Shown here: one piece after another, positions 25,299-34,584 of the stretch | Position numbering within the stretch: position 1 is the first letter of the stretch | How the letters are laid out: each line of letters begins with the position of its first letter | DNA from: Conexibacter arvalis | Lineage (GTDB): Bacteria; Actinomycetota; Thermoleophilia; Solirubrobacterales; Solirubrobacteraceae | Direction: 5' to 3' | Length of the DNA: 64,000 bases | Assembly (NCBI RefSeq): GCF_014199525.1 | Contig: NZ_JACHNU010000002.1 | Location: forward strand, 416,147 to 480,146 | Notes under the pieces: generated by a model | Databases searched by the model: none | Seen by the model: only the letters and a program-made list of their open reading frames with translations | Told to the model about the DNA's origin: nothing | Translations under genes and position numbers: made by a program

Positions 25299-26117
25299 TC
25301 AGGCGGTCGCGGGCCGGCGACCGCCGCGCGCTCTGCCCTTGCGCTCCGGCTCGTCGGGCTTGCGCAGCTGGCCGCCGTTGCGCGCGCGCATCACCAGCAG
25401 CCAGACGATCCCGATCAGGAGCATCACGAGGCTCTCGACCTGCGCGGCCGTCATGAAGCCGACGACCTCGTCGTTGAGGCGCGCGAACTCGACGAGGAAC
25501 CGCTCGATCCCGGCGCCGATCAGGTAGAAGCCGAACAGCACGCCGGGACGGAAGCGGTCGCGCAGGTTCCACAGCACGAACGCGAGCAACCCCATCGAGA
25601 GCGTCTCGTAGAGCGGCGTCGGCTGGACGGTGACGCCGGGGTCGGTCGGCACGGCGCCGTCGGGATAGCCCATCGCCCACGGCAGACTCGACTCCTTCCC
25701 GTAGTCGCCGTCGCCGGAGATCTGGCAGCCGATGCGGCCGATCGCGTAGCCGAGCGGCAGGCCTATCGCGGCCATGTCGGTCAGCTGCAGCGAGAGGAAT
25801 CTCCGCCACTTCGCCCAGATCAGCACCGCGACGACGCCGCCGACCAGGCCGCCGTACCAGATCAGCCCCGCGCCGCTGAAGATGTTGCCGAAGACGTCGT
25901 CCTTGACGTCGTCCCAGTTCTGCAGCAGGAAGTAGCCGCGCGCGCCGACGAGGCCGCCGATCAGCGCGACGAAGAGGATCTCGTAGGCCCAGTCGACCGG
26001 CTTGCCGATCTCCTTCAGGCGACGCGCCACGACCGCGGCCCAGCAGAGGAAGTTCAGCGCGAAGAAGAGCCCGAAGGTCTGCAGCTCGATGCCGCCGAGG
26101 TCGATCGATCTGAGCAC
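25299..26117 (-). CDS. lgt: Prolipoprotein diacylglyceryl transferase
   Basis: 272 aa, GTG start. Seven hydrophobic helices; the Lgt signature is GYAIGRIGCQISGDGDYGKE, with the conserved arginine, plus VQPTPLYETLSMG and GIERFLVEFAR. It transfers diacylglyceryl to the lipobox cysteine of prolipoproteins, serving the lipoproteins seen at 16587, 19778 and 36828. TAGGCT (complement of 26124-26129) is exactly 6 nt before the GTG, so translation is probably leaderless. The C-terminal tail is basic (KPDEPERKGRARGGRR). Confidence 0.93.
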   Translation of the reverse strand: MLRSIDLGGIELQTFGLFFALNFLCWAAVVARRLKEIGKPVDWAYEILFVALIGGLVGARGYFLLQNWDDVKDDVFGNIFSGAGLIWYGGLVGGVVAVLIWAKWRRFLSLQLTDMAAIGLPLGYAIGRIGCQISGDGDYGKESSLPWAMGYPDGAVPTDPGVTVQPTPLYETLSMGLLAFVLWNLRDRFRPGVLFGFYLIGAGIERFLVEFARLNDEVVGFMTAAQVESLVMLLIGIVWLLVMRARNGGQLRKPDEPERKGRARGGRRPATA

Positions 26118-26211
26118 GCCTGGAGCCTATCGCGCGCCCGGCTGCGGCCGTTCGCCCGCGAGCGGCGGCCGCCGCCCCGCGCGCGGCGCACGGGCGCGCT
26201 GCGGCCGGCCG

Positions 26212-26217
26212 TACGAT
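26212..26217 (+). promoter_or_regulatory. -10-like box of a probable leaderless promoter
   Basis: TACGAT ends 6 nt before the GTG of the LAL regulator at 26224 and there is no Shine-Dalgarno. It decides the start, since reading frame alone would allow a longer protein overlapping lgt. Confidence 0.55.
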
Positions 26218-26223
26218 GGACCG

Positions 26224-29019
26224 GTGACCGGTCTCTTGGAACGCGCCGAACTGGTCGACGCGCTCGACGCGCAGCTCGCACGGGCCGCCGCCGGGGAGGG
26301 ACGGGTCGTCCTGGTCGAGGGCCCGGCCGGGATCGGCAAGAGCCAGCTCCTCGCGGTGGCGAGGCAGCGCGCGGAGCGGTCGATGCGGGTGCTCACCGCC
26401 CGCGGGAGCGAGCTGGAGAGCGAGTTTGCCTTCGGCGTCGTCCGTCAGCTGTTCGAGGCCGAGTTGGCGCCGCCCGAGCGCCGGCAGGCGCTGCTGTCGG
26501 GCGCCGCCGCGCCGGCGGCGGTCGTCTTCGGCGCGCCGCATGCCGACGGGCGGCACGGAGCGAGCGCGTCGTTCGCGGTCCTGCACGGCCTCTTCTGGCT
26601 GATGCTCGACATCGCCCAGGAGCGCCCGCTGCTGCTCGCCGTCGACGACCTCGACTGGAGCGATCGTCCGTCGCTCATGTTCCTCGCCTACCTCGCGCGG
26701 CGGCTCGAGCGCCAGCAGATCGTCCTGCTCGCGGGCCTGCGCGAGACCGCCGCCGGCGGCGACGGCGCACTGCTCGGGGAGATCGCCGGCTCCCCGGCCG
26801 CCCTCAGCATCCGCCCGCGACCGTTGAGCGAGGCGGCCGTCGCCGCGCTCGCCGAGGAGCGGCTGGGAGCGACGCCCGAGCCGCCGTTCACCGCCGTCTG
26901 CCACGCCGCGACGGGCGGCAATCCGCTGCTGCTCAGCCAACTGCTCACGGCGCTCCGCGCCAAGGGCGTCGCCCCCGACGCCGCGCACGCCGCGCACGTC
27001 GGGGAGATCGGCCCGCGGGCCGTGTCGCGCACGGTGCTGCTGCGGCTCGGGCGCCTGCCGCCGGCGGCAGGCGCCGTCGCCCGCGCGATCGCGGTGCTGG
27101 GCGACGGCGCCGGCCTGACCGCGGTCGCGGCGCTGGCCGGCGTCGACGTGGCGCGCGCCGCCGACGCGACCCGCGCCCTGGCGCTCGCCGAGCTCCTGCG
27201 CCCCGAGCTTCCGCTCGGCTTCGTCCACCCGCTCGTGCGCGACGCGGTCTACCACGACGCCTCCCCCGCCGAGCGCGCGCTCGAGCACGGTCGCGCCGCC
27301 GCGCTCCTGCGCGCCGGCGGCGCCCCGGCGGAGCAGGTCGCCGCGCAACTGCTCCACACGCCGCCGAGCGGCGAGCGCTGGGTCGCCGAGCTGCTGTGGG
27401 AGGCCGGCCGCGCCGCGATCCGCTCGGGCGCGCCCGACAGCGCCGCCGCGTATCTGCGGCGCGCCCTCGACGACCTCCCCGCCGGCCGCGACCGCGGCGC
27501 GCTGCTGCTCGAGCTGGGCACCGCTGAGGCGCTCACGAGCGGCCCGGCCGCCGCGCGGCACCTCGCGCGCGCCCGCGAGGAGCTGCCGGAGCCGGCCGGG
27601 CGCGCGGCCGCCGCCGCGCTGCTCGGCCGGACGCTGCTGTTCACCGGCGCGCCGGAGGACGCGGCGGCAATCGCGCGGGACGCCGCGCGGGAGCTGCCCG
27701 ACGGGCTCGATGACCTGCGCATGCAGCTGGAGGCGCTCGAGCTCGTCACCGCCTGGTTCGGCGCCGGCGACCCGCGGCGGCTGTCGTGCCTGCGCGCTCG
27801 CCGCCGCGATCCGCCCGGCGGCCCGGGGGCGCGGATGCTCGCGGCGGTGGCGGCGTGGGAGGCCGTCGGCAGCGACGGCACCGCGGCCGACTGCGCCGCG
27901 CTCGCGCTGGCGGCGCTCGCCGACGATCGCCTGCTTGCCGCCGACCCCGCCCTGCTGGCGTTCCCGGCGATCCTCTCGCTCGTCGTCGCCGACCGGCCGG
28001 AGGTCGGCGAGGTCTTCCGCCGCGGCCTCGCGGAGGCGCACGGCAGCGGGTCGCTCCTGTCGGCGGCCTCGACCCATCTGTGGCACGGCTTCTGGCAGCT
28101 GCGCTGCGGCGATCTCGCAGTCGCCGCGGAATCGCTGCGCGCCGCCGAGCAGCAGCTCACGCTGTGGGGACACGCCGGCGCCGCGATCGTCCTCAGCCGC
28201 TGCCTGCTCGCGGAGGTCGCGCGGGAGCGCGGCGGAGGACCGGGAGCCGACCGGCTGCTGGACGGGCTGGGGACGACCGACCCGGGGGCCAGCACGACCG
28301 CCTGGTGGCTGGCGACGCGCGCCCGGCTGCTCGTCGACGCCGGGCGGCCGGCCGAGGCCGTCGCCGCCGCCGACGCGCTGGCGGCGCACTGCGCGGCGGT
28401 GCCGGATCCCGCGCGGCTGTGGTGGCGGTCGCTGAAGGCCGCGGCGCTCGACCGCCTCGACCGCCGCGCGGAGGCGATCGCGCTCGCGCGCGAGGAGCTC
28501 GGCGTCGCGCGCGCGTTCGGCGCGCCGTCGTCGCTCGGGCGGACGCTGCGCGTGCTCGGCGCGCTCGAGCGCGCCGCGGGCGTCGACACGTTGCGCGAGG
28601 CCGTCGCCGTGCTCGACGACTCGACGGCGCGCCTCGAGCGCGCGAAGGCCCATGCCGCCCTCGGCGGCGCGCTGCGCCGCGCGCGGCGCCCGACCGAGGC
28701 GCGCGAGCCGCTGCGGCGCGCGCTCGAGCTCGCCGCGACCTGCGGCGCGGAGCGGCTGGTGGAGCGGATCCGCTCCGAGCTGCGGGCCGCCGGCGCCCGC
28801 CCTCGACGCGCCATGCTCAGCGGGGTCGCGGCGCTGACGCCGAGCGAGCGCCGCGTCGCCGGACTCGCGGCGGCCGGACGGACCAACCGCGCGATCGCGC
28901 AGGAGCTGTTCGTGACGCCGAAGACGATCGAGGTCCACCTCTCCAACGCCTACCGCAAGCTGGGAATCGGCTCGCGCCGGGAGCTCGCCGACGCGCTCGC
29001 CGCGCCGGACGTCCCCTAA
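26224..29019 (+). CDS. LAL-type LuxR-family transcriptional regulator (AAA/TPR/HTH)
   Basis: 931 aa. Residues about 1-350 hold an AAA-type NTPase with Walker A LVEGPAGIGKSQLL and Walker B LLLAVDDLDWSD. The middle is a helical TPR-like region (about 400-850). The C-terminal HTH (ALTPSERRVAGLAAAGRTNR, then KTIEVHLSNAYRKLGIGSR) is LuxR/GerE. Such large ATP-binding LuxR proteins act as ligand-gated activators of metabolic or secondary-metabolite genes. The FAD oxidase gene starts 107 nt downstream and is the likely target. I found no in-frame AGA codons, unlike most neighbours, which may mean a different origin. Confidence 0.9.
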   Translation: MTGLLERAELVDALDAQLARAAAGEGRVVLVEGPAGIGKSQLLAVARQRAERSMRVLTARGSELESEFAFGVVRQLFEAELAPPERRQALLSGAAAPAAVVFGAPHADGRHGASASFAVLHGLFWLMLDIAQERPLLLAVDDLDWSDRPSLMFLAYLARRLERQQIVLLAGLRETAAGGDGALLGEIAGSPAALSIRPRPLSEAAVAALAEERLGATPEPPFTAVCHAATGGNPLLLSQLLTALRAKGVAPDAAHAAHVGEIGPRAVSRTVLLRLGRLPPAAGAVARAIAVLGDGAGLTAVAALAGVDVARAADATRALALAELLRPELPLGFVHPLVRDAVYHDASPAERALEHGRAAALLRAGGAPAEQVAAQLLHTPPSGERWVAELLWEAGRAAIRSGAPDSAAAYLRRALDDLPAGRDRGALLLELGTAEALTSGPAAARHLARAREELPEPAGRAAAAALLGRTLLFTGAPEDAAAIARDAARELPDGLDDLRMQLEALELVTAWFGAGDPRRLSCLRARRRDPPGGPGARMLAAVAAWEAVGSDGTAADCAALALAALADDRLLAADPALLAFPAILSLVVADRPEVGEVFRRGLAEAHGSGSLLSAASTHLWHGFWQLRCGDLAVAAESLRAAEQQLTLWGHAGAAIVLSRCLLAEVARERGGGPGADRLLDGLGTTDPGASTTAWWLATRARLLVDAGRPAEAVAAADALAAHCAAVPDPARLWWRSLKAAALDRLDRRAEAIALAREELGVARAFGAPSSLGRTLRVLGALERAAGVDTLREAVAVLDDSTARLERAKAHAALGGALRRARRPTEAREPLRRALELAATCGAERLVERIRSELRAAGARPRRAMLSGVAALTPSERRVAGLAAAGRTNRAIAQELFVTPKTIEVHLSNAYRKLGIGSRRELADALAAPDVP

Positions 29020-29126
29020 GGGACCTCCGCGCCGCAATCTTCGGGGTCCCGGCTTGGCGGCCGCCTCGATGCGCGCACGGACCGGCGGTCGGATGCTCGT
29101 CGGACTGCGAGCGAAAGGAGCCGACC

Positions 29127-30479
29127 ATGCTCACCAGCGACAGCCGCGCCATCGGCCGCGTCGTCCGCCCCGCGGACGCCGACTGGGACGACGCCCGCGG
29201 GACGTTCAACCTCCTCGTCGACCAGCGTCCGGAGCTGATCGCCTTCCCGGCCGACGAGCGCGCCGTCGCCGCCGCGATCGCGCACGCGCAGGCGCTCGGC
29301 CTGCGCGTCGCCGCCCAGGCGACCGGCCACAACCCCGGCCCGCTCGGCTCGCTCGAAGGGACGATGATCGTCAACACCTCCGCGCTCGCCGGCGTCGCGA
29401 TCGACGCCGACGCGCGGAGCGTGCGCGTCGGCGCCGCGACGAAGTGGGAGCGCGTGACCCCGCGGCTGTCCGCGCTCGGGCTCGCGGCGCTGCACGGCTC
29501 CTCCCCCGACGTCGGGATCGTCGGCTACTCGCTCGGCGGCGGCCTCGGCTGGCTTGCGCGCAAGCACGGACTGCAGGCCGGCACGGTGACCGCGATCGAG
29601 CTCGTCACGGCCGAGGGCCATCTCGTGCGCGCCGACGCCGACCACGAGCCGGAGCTGTTCTGGGCGCTGCGCGGCGGCGGCGGCAACTTCGGCGTCGTGA
29701 CCGCGATCGAGTTCTCGGTCGTCCCGGTGCGCGAGCTGTACGCGGGGGCGCTGTTCTTCCCGCTCGAGCGGACGGCCGAGGTGCTCCATGCGTGGAGCGA
29801 GCTGCTGCCGGCGCTGCCCGAGGAGATGACCTCGTGGGCCAACGTGATCCGCTTCCCGCCGTTCCCGGAGATCCCGGCCGAAGTCCGCGGACGGGCGTTC
29901 GCGATCGTGATGGCGGCCTTCCTCGGCCGGGAGGCCGACGGCCGTGAGCTGCTGGCGCCGCTGCGCCGGCTCGGCCCGCAGCTCGACACCTTCGCGCCGC
30001 AGCCGCCCGAGGCGCTCGCGGAGCTGGCGATGGACCCGCCCGACCCGCTGCCGTACACGACCGCGCACGCGCTCGTCGACGCGCTGCCGCCGACCGCCGT
30101 CGACGCACTCGCGCGGATCGCCGCCGAGCGGGAGACGCTGACGCTCGTGCAGCTCCGCCACCTCGGCGGCGCGCTCGCGCGCCCCGCGCCGGGCGCCGGC
30201 GCCCGCGCGACGCTCCCGGGCGAGATCTGCCTCTTCGGCCTCGGCCTCGTCGCGGAGCCCGACGCGAAGGCGGCCGTCGTCGCCGACCTCGACGCGCTGT
30301 CGGCCGCGGTCGCGCCCCACCGCGTCGGCGACTACCCGAGCTTCGTCGAGGAGCCGGCCGACGCGAGCGCCTTCTTCGACCCCGCGACGTGGGCGCGCCT
30401 GCGGCGCGTGAAGTCGCTCTACGACCCGCGCGACGTCTTCAAGGGCAACCACCACGTGCCGCCCGCCGAGCGACCGTGA
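29127..30479 (+). CDS. FAD-binding oxidoreductase (PCMH/BBE type)
   Basis: 450 aa. The N-terminal FAD domain has VAAQATGHNPGPLG (flavin-linking histidine position), HGSSPDVGIVGYSLGGGLGW, ARKHGL and ELFWALRGGGGNFGVVT. The C-terminal BBE segment ends YDPRDVFKGNHHVPP. Relatives oxidise sugars, alkaloids or polyketide intermediates; the substrate here is unknown. GAAAGGAG precedes the ATG. It is paired with the LAL regulator upstream and, like it, has no AGA codons that I could find. Confidence 0.88.
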   Translation: MLTSDSRAIGRVVRPADADWDDARGTFNLLVDQRPELIAFPADERAVAAAIAHAQALGLRVAAQATGHNPGPLGSLEGTMIVNTSALAGVAIDADARSVRVGAATKWERVTPRLSALGLAALHGSSPDVGIVGYSLGGGLGWLARKHGLQAGTVTAIELVTAEGHLVRADADHEPELFWALRGGGGNFGVVTAIEFSVVPVRELYAGALFFPLERTAEVLHAWSELLPALPEEMTSWANVIRFPPFPEIPAEVRGRAFAIVMAAFLGREADGRELLAPLRRLGPQLDTFAPQPPEALAELAMDPPDPLPYTTAHALVDALPPTAVDALARIAAERETLTLVQLRHLGGALARPAPGAGARATLPGEICLFGLGLVAEPDAKAAVVADLDALSAAVAPHRVGDYPSFVEEPADASAFFDPATWARLRRVKSLYDPRDVFKGNHHVPPAERP

Positions 30480-30480
30480 G

Positions 30481-30515
30481 GCCGGGGCGGCCGCCCGTCC
30501 GCGGGCGGGCCCGGC
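30481..30515. terminator. Terminator-like hairpin between convergent genes
   Basis: Nested inverted repeat: outer GCCGGG/CCCGGC and inner CCGCCCG/CGGGCGG, filling the gap between the FAD oxidase and the M23 peptidase gene. Confidence 0.55.
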
Positions 30516-31727
30516 TCAGCCGAGGTAGTTGAGCGGCTGGACGGCGCTGCCGTTGACGCGCACCTCGAAGTGGAGGTGGGCGCCGAAGGAGAAGCCGGTG
30601 TTGCCGACCGCGCCGATCACCTGGCCCTGCGAGACGCTCTGGCCGGCGCTGACGCCGATCGACGACTGGTGGGCGTAGCAGGTCGAGATGCCGCCGCCGT
30701 GGTCGATGCAGGTGAAGTTGCCGTAGCCGCCGTTGTAGCCGGCCATGATCACCGTGCCGCCGCCGCCGGCGCGGATCGGGGTCCCGCTCGCGGCGCCGAT
30801 GTCGAGGCCCTGGTGGAATCTCGTCACCGGCGAGGTGCGCCAGCCGAACGAGCTGGTGATCGGGCCGTTGACCGGCCAGATGAAGCGGCCGCCGCCTCTG
30901 ACCGGGCCGGGGTCGGTGGCCGTCGTGGTCGGGGCCTGCGCAGCGCGGATCTTGCGCTCTATCTTCGCCTGCTCGGCCTGGAGCGCCTCGATGTCCTCGT
31001 GGATGTGGCTCGCGCTCTGGCGCACTCTGCGCAGCAGCTCGCGCTTGCCGGCGCGGGCGCGGCCGACGTCGTCGCGCTTCTTCTCGACGGCGATCCGCGC
31101 GCGGGCGACCTCGTTGCGGCGCTGGTAGATCGTGTCGGTGATCGCCTGCTGTCTTCTCTCCAGGGCGGACAGCCTGCGCGTCGCCGTCGCGGCCTCCTCC
31201 TTGGCCGATCTGACGGCCGTGATGATGCGGCGGTCCTGCTCGCCGATCCGCTGCAGGTAGGCGCCGTTCTCGAGCAGCTCGGCGAAGCCGTCGGAGTCGA
31301 GCACGACGCTGACGATGTCGGGCTCGTCGGACTTGTACAGCTCGACCAGGCGGGCGGCGAGCGTGTCGCGCGCGTCTCTCAGCCGCACTCTCAGTCTCGC
31401 CAGGCGGGCCCGCACGGTGCGCAGCTCCTCCTGGGTTCTCAGCAGCTCGCCGCGCTTCTCGTCGAGGTCGGACTGGATCGCGTCCTGTCTCTTCTGCAGC
31501 CTGTCGACCGTCCCCTGCAGCGTGTCGATTCTGCGCGTGAAGGCGGTGATGTCGCTCGTCAGCACCTGCGCTCTGCCGCGGACGCGGTTGAGCTCGTTGC
31601 GCTTGGAGTCGATCTTCCCCTCGACGCGATCGAGGTCGGACTGCGGGTCGGCGCTCGAGACGAGCGGCAGCGAGACCCAGACGACGAGCGGGAGCAGGAG
31701 GCAGGCGAGGAGGAGGCGAAGCCGCAT
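30516..31727 (-). CDS. M23-family peptidoglycan endopeptidase with coiled-coil N-terminus (EnvC-like)
   Basis: 403 aa. Signal peptide (LLLACLLLPLVVWVSLPLVS), then a long coiled coil (about residues 28-260) like EnvC/RipA-type cell-separation proteins, then a LytM/M23 domain (about 280-403). The zinc ligands are H and D in RFHQGLDIGA and the H-x-H of AHLHFEVRVNG. It should cut peptide cross-links in the wall outside the cell. A TAGACT box is 11 nt before the ATG. A ydaO-like riboswitch sits further upstream (31860-31987), as for the NlpC/P60 gene. Confidence 0.92.
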   Translation of the reverse strand: MRLRLLLACLLLPLVVWVSLPLVSSADPQSDLDRVEGKIDSKRNELNRVRGRAQVLTSDITAFTRRIDTLQGTVDRLQKRQDAIQSDLDEKRGELLRTQEELRTVRARLARLRVRLRDARDTLAARLVELYKSDEPDIVSVVLDSDGFAELLENGAYLQRIGEQDRRIITAVRSAKEEAATATRRLSALERRQQAITDTIYQRRNEVARARIAVEKKRDDVGRARAGKRELLRRVRQSASHIHEDIEALQAEQAKIERKIRAAQAPTTTATDPGPVRGGGRFIWPVNGPITSSFGWRTSPVTRFHQGLDIGAASGTPIRAGGGGTVIMAGYNGGYGNFTCIDHGGGISTCYAHQSSIGVSAGQSVSQGQVIGAVGNTGFSFGAHLHFEVRVNGSAVQPLNYLG

Positions 31728-31859
31728 GGCGACGGGCGAGTCTAGAGAGCGCGATCCCTGAGGGTCAACCTCAGGTTCACTGTTATGGAGCGCGCGTCCG
31801 GGCAGGGCACGGCACGGGCGTTGGCGGGAGCGGTCCTGGTCATTGCTTCTGGTGCTGCG

Positions 31860-31987
31860 GCGCCTGCGGGGTTAGCTGTCGGGCTCGCGCGATGCGCTAC
31901 GCGGTCAGCAGACCGCGATTCGCCCCGGGGAAACGTCGTGTGGGTCCCCCGCTCCCCCGCGCTCGGCAGGGGATTCGGCAACGCCGA
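31860..31987 (-). ncRNA. c-di-AMP riboswitch (ydaO/yuaA type)
   Basis: Reading the minus strand, the conserved blocks come in order: GCCGAATCC, CGGGGGACCCA, GGGGCGAATC, a variable hairpin, CGCGAGCCCGACAGCTAACC and CCGCAGGCG. This is the ydaO/yuaA consensus known to bind c-di-AMP. It lies about 130 nt before the M23 peptidase gene; in actinobacteria this riboswitch usually controls wall hydrolases, as it would here. A hairpin at 31759-31777 (CCTGAGG/CCTCAGG) between riboswitch and gene may belong to the expression platform. Confidence 0.88.
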
Positions 31988-32095
31988 GGGTAGCAGCGGG
32001 CCGTCCGCGCTGCGACATTGGTCCAGAACTTGCAGGAATCTGCCCCGCCCTTGACCGGTCCGCGGGTGGCGCGTGTAACCTCGCGCCTGACCGCC

Positions 32096-32848
32096 ATGGG
32101 TTCGCAGCGCGACGACAGCCACGACCGCCCCGCCTCCGCGCTCGGGCGCGACGTCGCCGCGCACGTCGAGGCGATCGTCCACGCCGCCGAGCGCGAGGCG
32201 CGAGCTGCCGAGCGCGCGATCGAGGAGCGCCGCCGCAGCGCCGAGGACGAGGTCCGCCGCTACCTCGCCGCCGCGCGCCTGCACGTCGACGCCGAGGCGG
32301 CGGCCCGCGCCGCGAAGCTCGAGGCGCTCGGCAGCGCCGTCAGGCGGCTCACCGACGAGCTGACCGACGCGACCGCCGCGCTCAACGCCGAGCTCCGCCG
32401 CGGCGAGCAGGAGCTGCACGCGGCGGTGCCGCGCGCGCCGTGGCCCCACGCCGCGCAGCAGTCCGCCGGTCACGCCGCCGCGGACGGCGCGCCGGCCCCT
32501 GCGGCGCCGCGCCGGCCCGAGCGCTCACCGGCTTCCGCCGCCGCGCCGCCGCAACCGACGTGGGCCCGCTCGACCCCGCCTCCGCCGCAGGGCGCGCCCG
32601 ACGGCGCTTCCGACGCGGTCGTCACGGCGATGCCGCACGTCGTCGCCGTGCCCGACCCGCCGGCGGTGGAGAGCTCGAACGCCGCGCGGCTGGTCGCGAT
32701 CGAGATGGCGGTCGGCGGCGCCTCGCGCGCCGAGGTCGAGCGCCATCTGCGCGACGACGTCGGCGTCGCCGACCCGGCGGCGCTGCTCGACGACGTCTTC
32801 GGCGCCGAGTCGCACGCGAGCAGCCGGCTCGCCTGGGGCGAGCCGTAG
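32096..32848 (+). CDS. Coiled-coil protein, DivIVA-like N-terminus, function unknown
   Basis: 250 aa. Residues about 15-110 are a charged alanine-rich coiled coil (VEAIVHAAEREARAAERAIE and on). A long proline/alanine linker follows (about 115-185), then a small helical domain (LVAIEMAVGGASRAEVERHL, DPAALLDDVFGAE) seen at the end of several actinobacterial coiled-coil proteins. No signal peptide. It may be a cytoskeletal or polar scaffold, but I cannot assign a family. TTGACC (32051-32056) and TAACCT (32076-32081) form a possible promoter. Confidence 0.7.
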   Translation: MGSQRDDSHDRPASALGRDVAAHVEAIVHAAEREARAAERAIEERRRSAEDEVRRYLAAARLHVDAEAAARAAKLEALGSAVRRLTDELTDATAALNAELRRGEQELHAAVPRAPWPHAAQQSAGHAAADGAPAPAAPRRPERSPASAAAPPQPTWARSTPPPPQGAPDGASDAVVTAMPHVVAVPDPPAVESSNAARLVAIEMAVGGASRAEVERHLRDDVGVADPAALLDDVFGAESHASSRLAWGEP

Positions 32849-32999
32849 CCGTTCGCGGCCGCCCCGTCCGCCTGCGACCTCCTCCCGCACGCCGGTCCCA
32901 GCGCCCGCCGAGCGCCCTCGCGCCCGCATGCTTAGGAGCGCGTGAGGAGCGTCTGCGATCATTGCGTGCAGACTCTGCACCCAGGAGGATCGCGCCGCC

Positions 33000-33893
33000 A
33001 TGCCCCGCCCATCGACATTCGGCAAGGACACCGGGCTCCAGCTCCGGATGACCCTGACCATGTTCCTGCTCGGCCTCGTCTACGCGGCCCTGATCGGCGT
33101 GATCTTCGCCTCCGGCTACACGCCGCTGCTGATCATCGTCGGCGTGATGTTCCTCGTCCAGATCTTCGCCTCCGACAAGCTCGCGCTGCATGCGATGGGC
33201 GCGCGGGAGGTCTCGCCGCAGGAGGCGCCGCAGCTGCACGCGATGGTCGAGCGCCTCTGCGTGCAGGCCAACCTGCCCAAGCCGAAGGTCGCGGTGGCGA
33301 ACACGCCGATGCCGAACGCCTTCGCGATCGGCCGCTCGCCGAAGAACGCGACCGTCTGCGCGACGACCGGGATCATGGACCTGCTCTCCCCCGCCGAGCT
33401 CGAGGGCGTGATGGCGCACGAGCTGGCGCATGTGCAGAACCGCGACGTGATGGTGATGACGATCGCGAGCTTCTTCGCCGCGGTCGCCTCCTACATCGTC
33501 CAGTTCGGCTTCTTCTTCGGCGGCGGCGGTCACGGCGACGACGACGACGGGCCGGGCGCGGCGGTCGTGATCCTGGTCTCGATCGGCGTCTACATCGTCT
33601 CGTTCCTGCTGCTGCAGGCGCTGTCGCGCTACCGCGAGTTCGCGGCCGACCGCGGCGCCGCGGTGATCACGGGGCGGCCGAGCGCGCTCGCCTCGGCGCT
33701 GATGAGAATCAGCAGCGGGATGGAGCGGATCCCCCAGCGTGACCTGCGCGCCTCCGAGGACATGGCCGCCTTCTACATCTTCCCGCCGAACGCGAAGAAC
33801 TCGCTGATGAGCCTGTTCTCGACGCATCCGCCGATGGAGAAGCGGATCGCGGCGCTGAGCCGGCTCGAGTCGCAGCTGCAGGGCGCGTCGTAG
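33000..33893 (+). CDS. htpX: Membrane zinc metalloprotease HtpX
   Basis: 297 aa. Two N-terminal helices (TLTMFLLGLVYAALIGVIFA and LLIIVGVMFLVQIFA), M48 active site H140-E-L-A-H144 (MAHELAHVQNRD), a glycine/aspartate-rich loop (FFFGGGGHGDDDDG), further membrane helices and the glutamate ligand in YREFAADRGAA. HtpX degrades misfolded membrane proteins from the cytoplasmic side. AGGAGG precedes the ATG. The PspAB gene starts 3 nt after its stop, tying it to the phage-shock system. Confidence 0.95.
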   Translation: MPRPSTFGKDTGLQLRMTLTMFLLGLVYAALIGVIFASGYTPLLIIVGVMFLVQIFASDKLALHAMGAREVSPQEAPQLHAMVERLCVQANLPKPKVAVANTPMPNAFAIGRSPKNATVCATTGIMDLLSPAELEGVMAHELAHVQNRDVMVMTIASFFAAVASYIVQFGFFFGGGGHGDDDDGPGAAVVILVSIGVYIVSFLLLQALSRYREFAADRGAAVITGRPSALASALMRISSGMERIPQRDLRASEDMAAFYIFPPNAKNSLMSLFSTHPPMEKRIAALSRLESQLQGAS

Positions 33894-33896
33894 CCG

Positions 33897-34469
33897 ATGG
33901 GCCTCTTCGACATCCTCACCGGCAAGCGCAAGCTCGCCAGACCGGCCCCCGACCGCCTGTTCGCGATGTCGACCGCGAACATCACCTTCGAGACCGAGCT
34001 CGGCCTCAGAACGGCCGGGCGCGCCGGGATCGTCTTCCAGGCGCTGGCGACCGCCGACTTCGACCAGCTCGTGAGGGACATGGTCGAGGTCGTCCAGGGC
34101 ATCTCGGAGGACTCCGACACCGAGGTCACCTCTCAGGACGACGACTACGGCTACCGCTGGATCGTGCTGGGAGACAAGGACTTCGACGACCTCGTCGTCG
34201 GCATCAACGCCGTCTCGGGCGCGATCGAGGCCGGCGGCTACGGCGACCGCCTCCTGTGCGCCGTCTTCGCGTTCGAGAACAGCGCCGGCAGACCGCTCTA
34301 CTTCATCTACAACTACAAGCGCGGGTCGTTCTACCCGTTCGTCCCCTCCGGCGGCGCCCAGCAGCGCGACAGCGAGTCGGAGCTGCGTCTGAAGGCCCAG
34401 ATCGGCGCCGAGCTGCCGATCGAGCCCGAGCTGGAGCGCTGGTTCCCGCTCTGGGGCATCCCGATCTGA
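33897..34469 (+). CDS. PspA-associated protein PspAB
   Basis: 190 aa. The start MGLFDILTGKRKLARPAPDR and the segments FQALATADFDQLVRDMVEVV, YGYRWIVLGDKDFDDLV and LYFIYNYKRGSFYPFVPSGG match the actinobacterial PspAB family. It is encoded directly after htpX and convergent to pspAA-pspA. It probably modulates the membrane-stress response together with PspA; the molecular mechanism is not established. No membrane segment. Several AGA arginines. Confidence 0.88.
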   Translation: MGLFDILTGKRKLARPAPDRLFAMSTANITFETELGLRTAGRAGIVFQALATADFDQLVRDMVEVVQGISEDSDTEVTSQDDDYGYRWIVLGDKDFDDLVVGINAVSGAIEAGGYGDRLLCAVFAFENSAGRPLYFIYNYKRGSFYPFVPSGGAQQRDSESELRLKAQIGAELPIEPELERWFPLWGIPI

Positions 34470-34482
34470 GCCGACGGACGCG

Positions 34483-34510
34483 AGAGCGCCGGCCTTGCGG
34501 CCGGCGCTCT
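34483..34510. terminator. Bidirectional terminator hairpin
   Basis: Perfect 12-bp stem AGAGCGCCGGCC/GGCCGGCGCTCT with TTGC loop, in the 115-bp gap between convergent PspAB and PspAA genes. Confidence 0.78.
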
Positions 34511-34584
34511 GGAAGCACTGCTGGGTGGTGAGCCTGCAGGCGCGCCGCACGTGACGGCGGCGCGCTCGCGGCGGGGCGGCCGGG

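Noticed and set aside
23925-27527. 1200-aa open frame on plus over hom, lysA, lgt and part of the LAL regulator
   Set aside because: Runs through four genes with clear motifs in other frames; low-complexity protein.
25225-29037. 1270-aa open frame on minus over lgt and the LAL regulator
   Set aside because: Shadow frame; covers genes on both strands.
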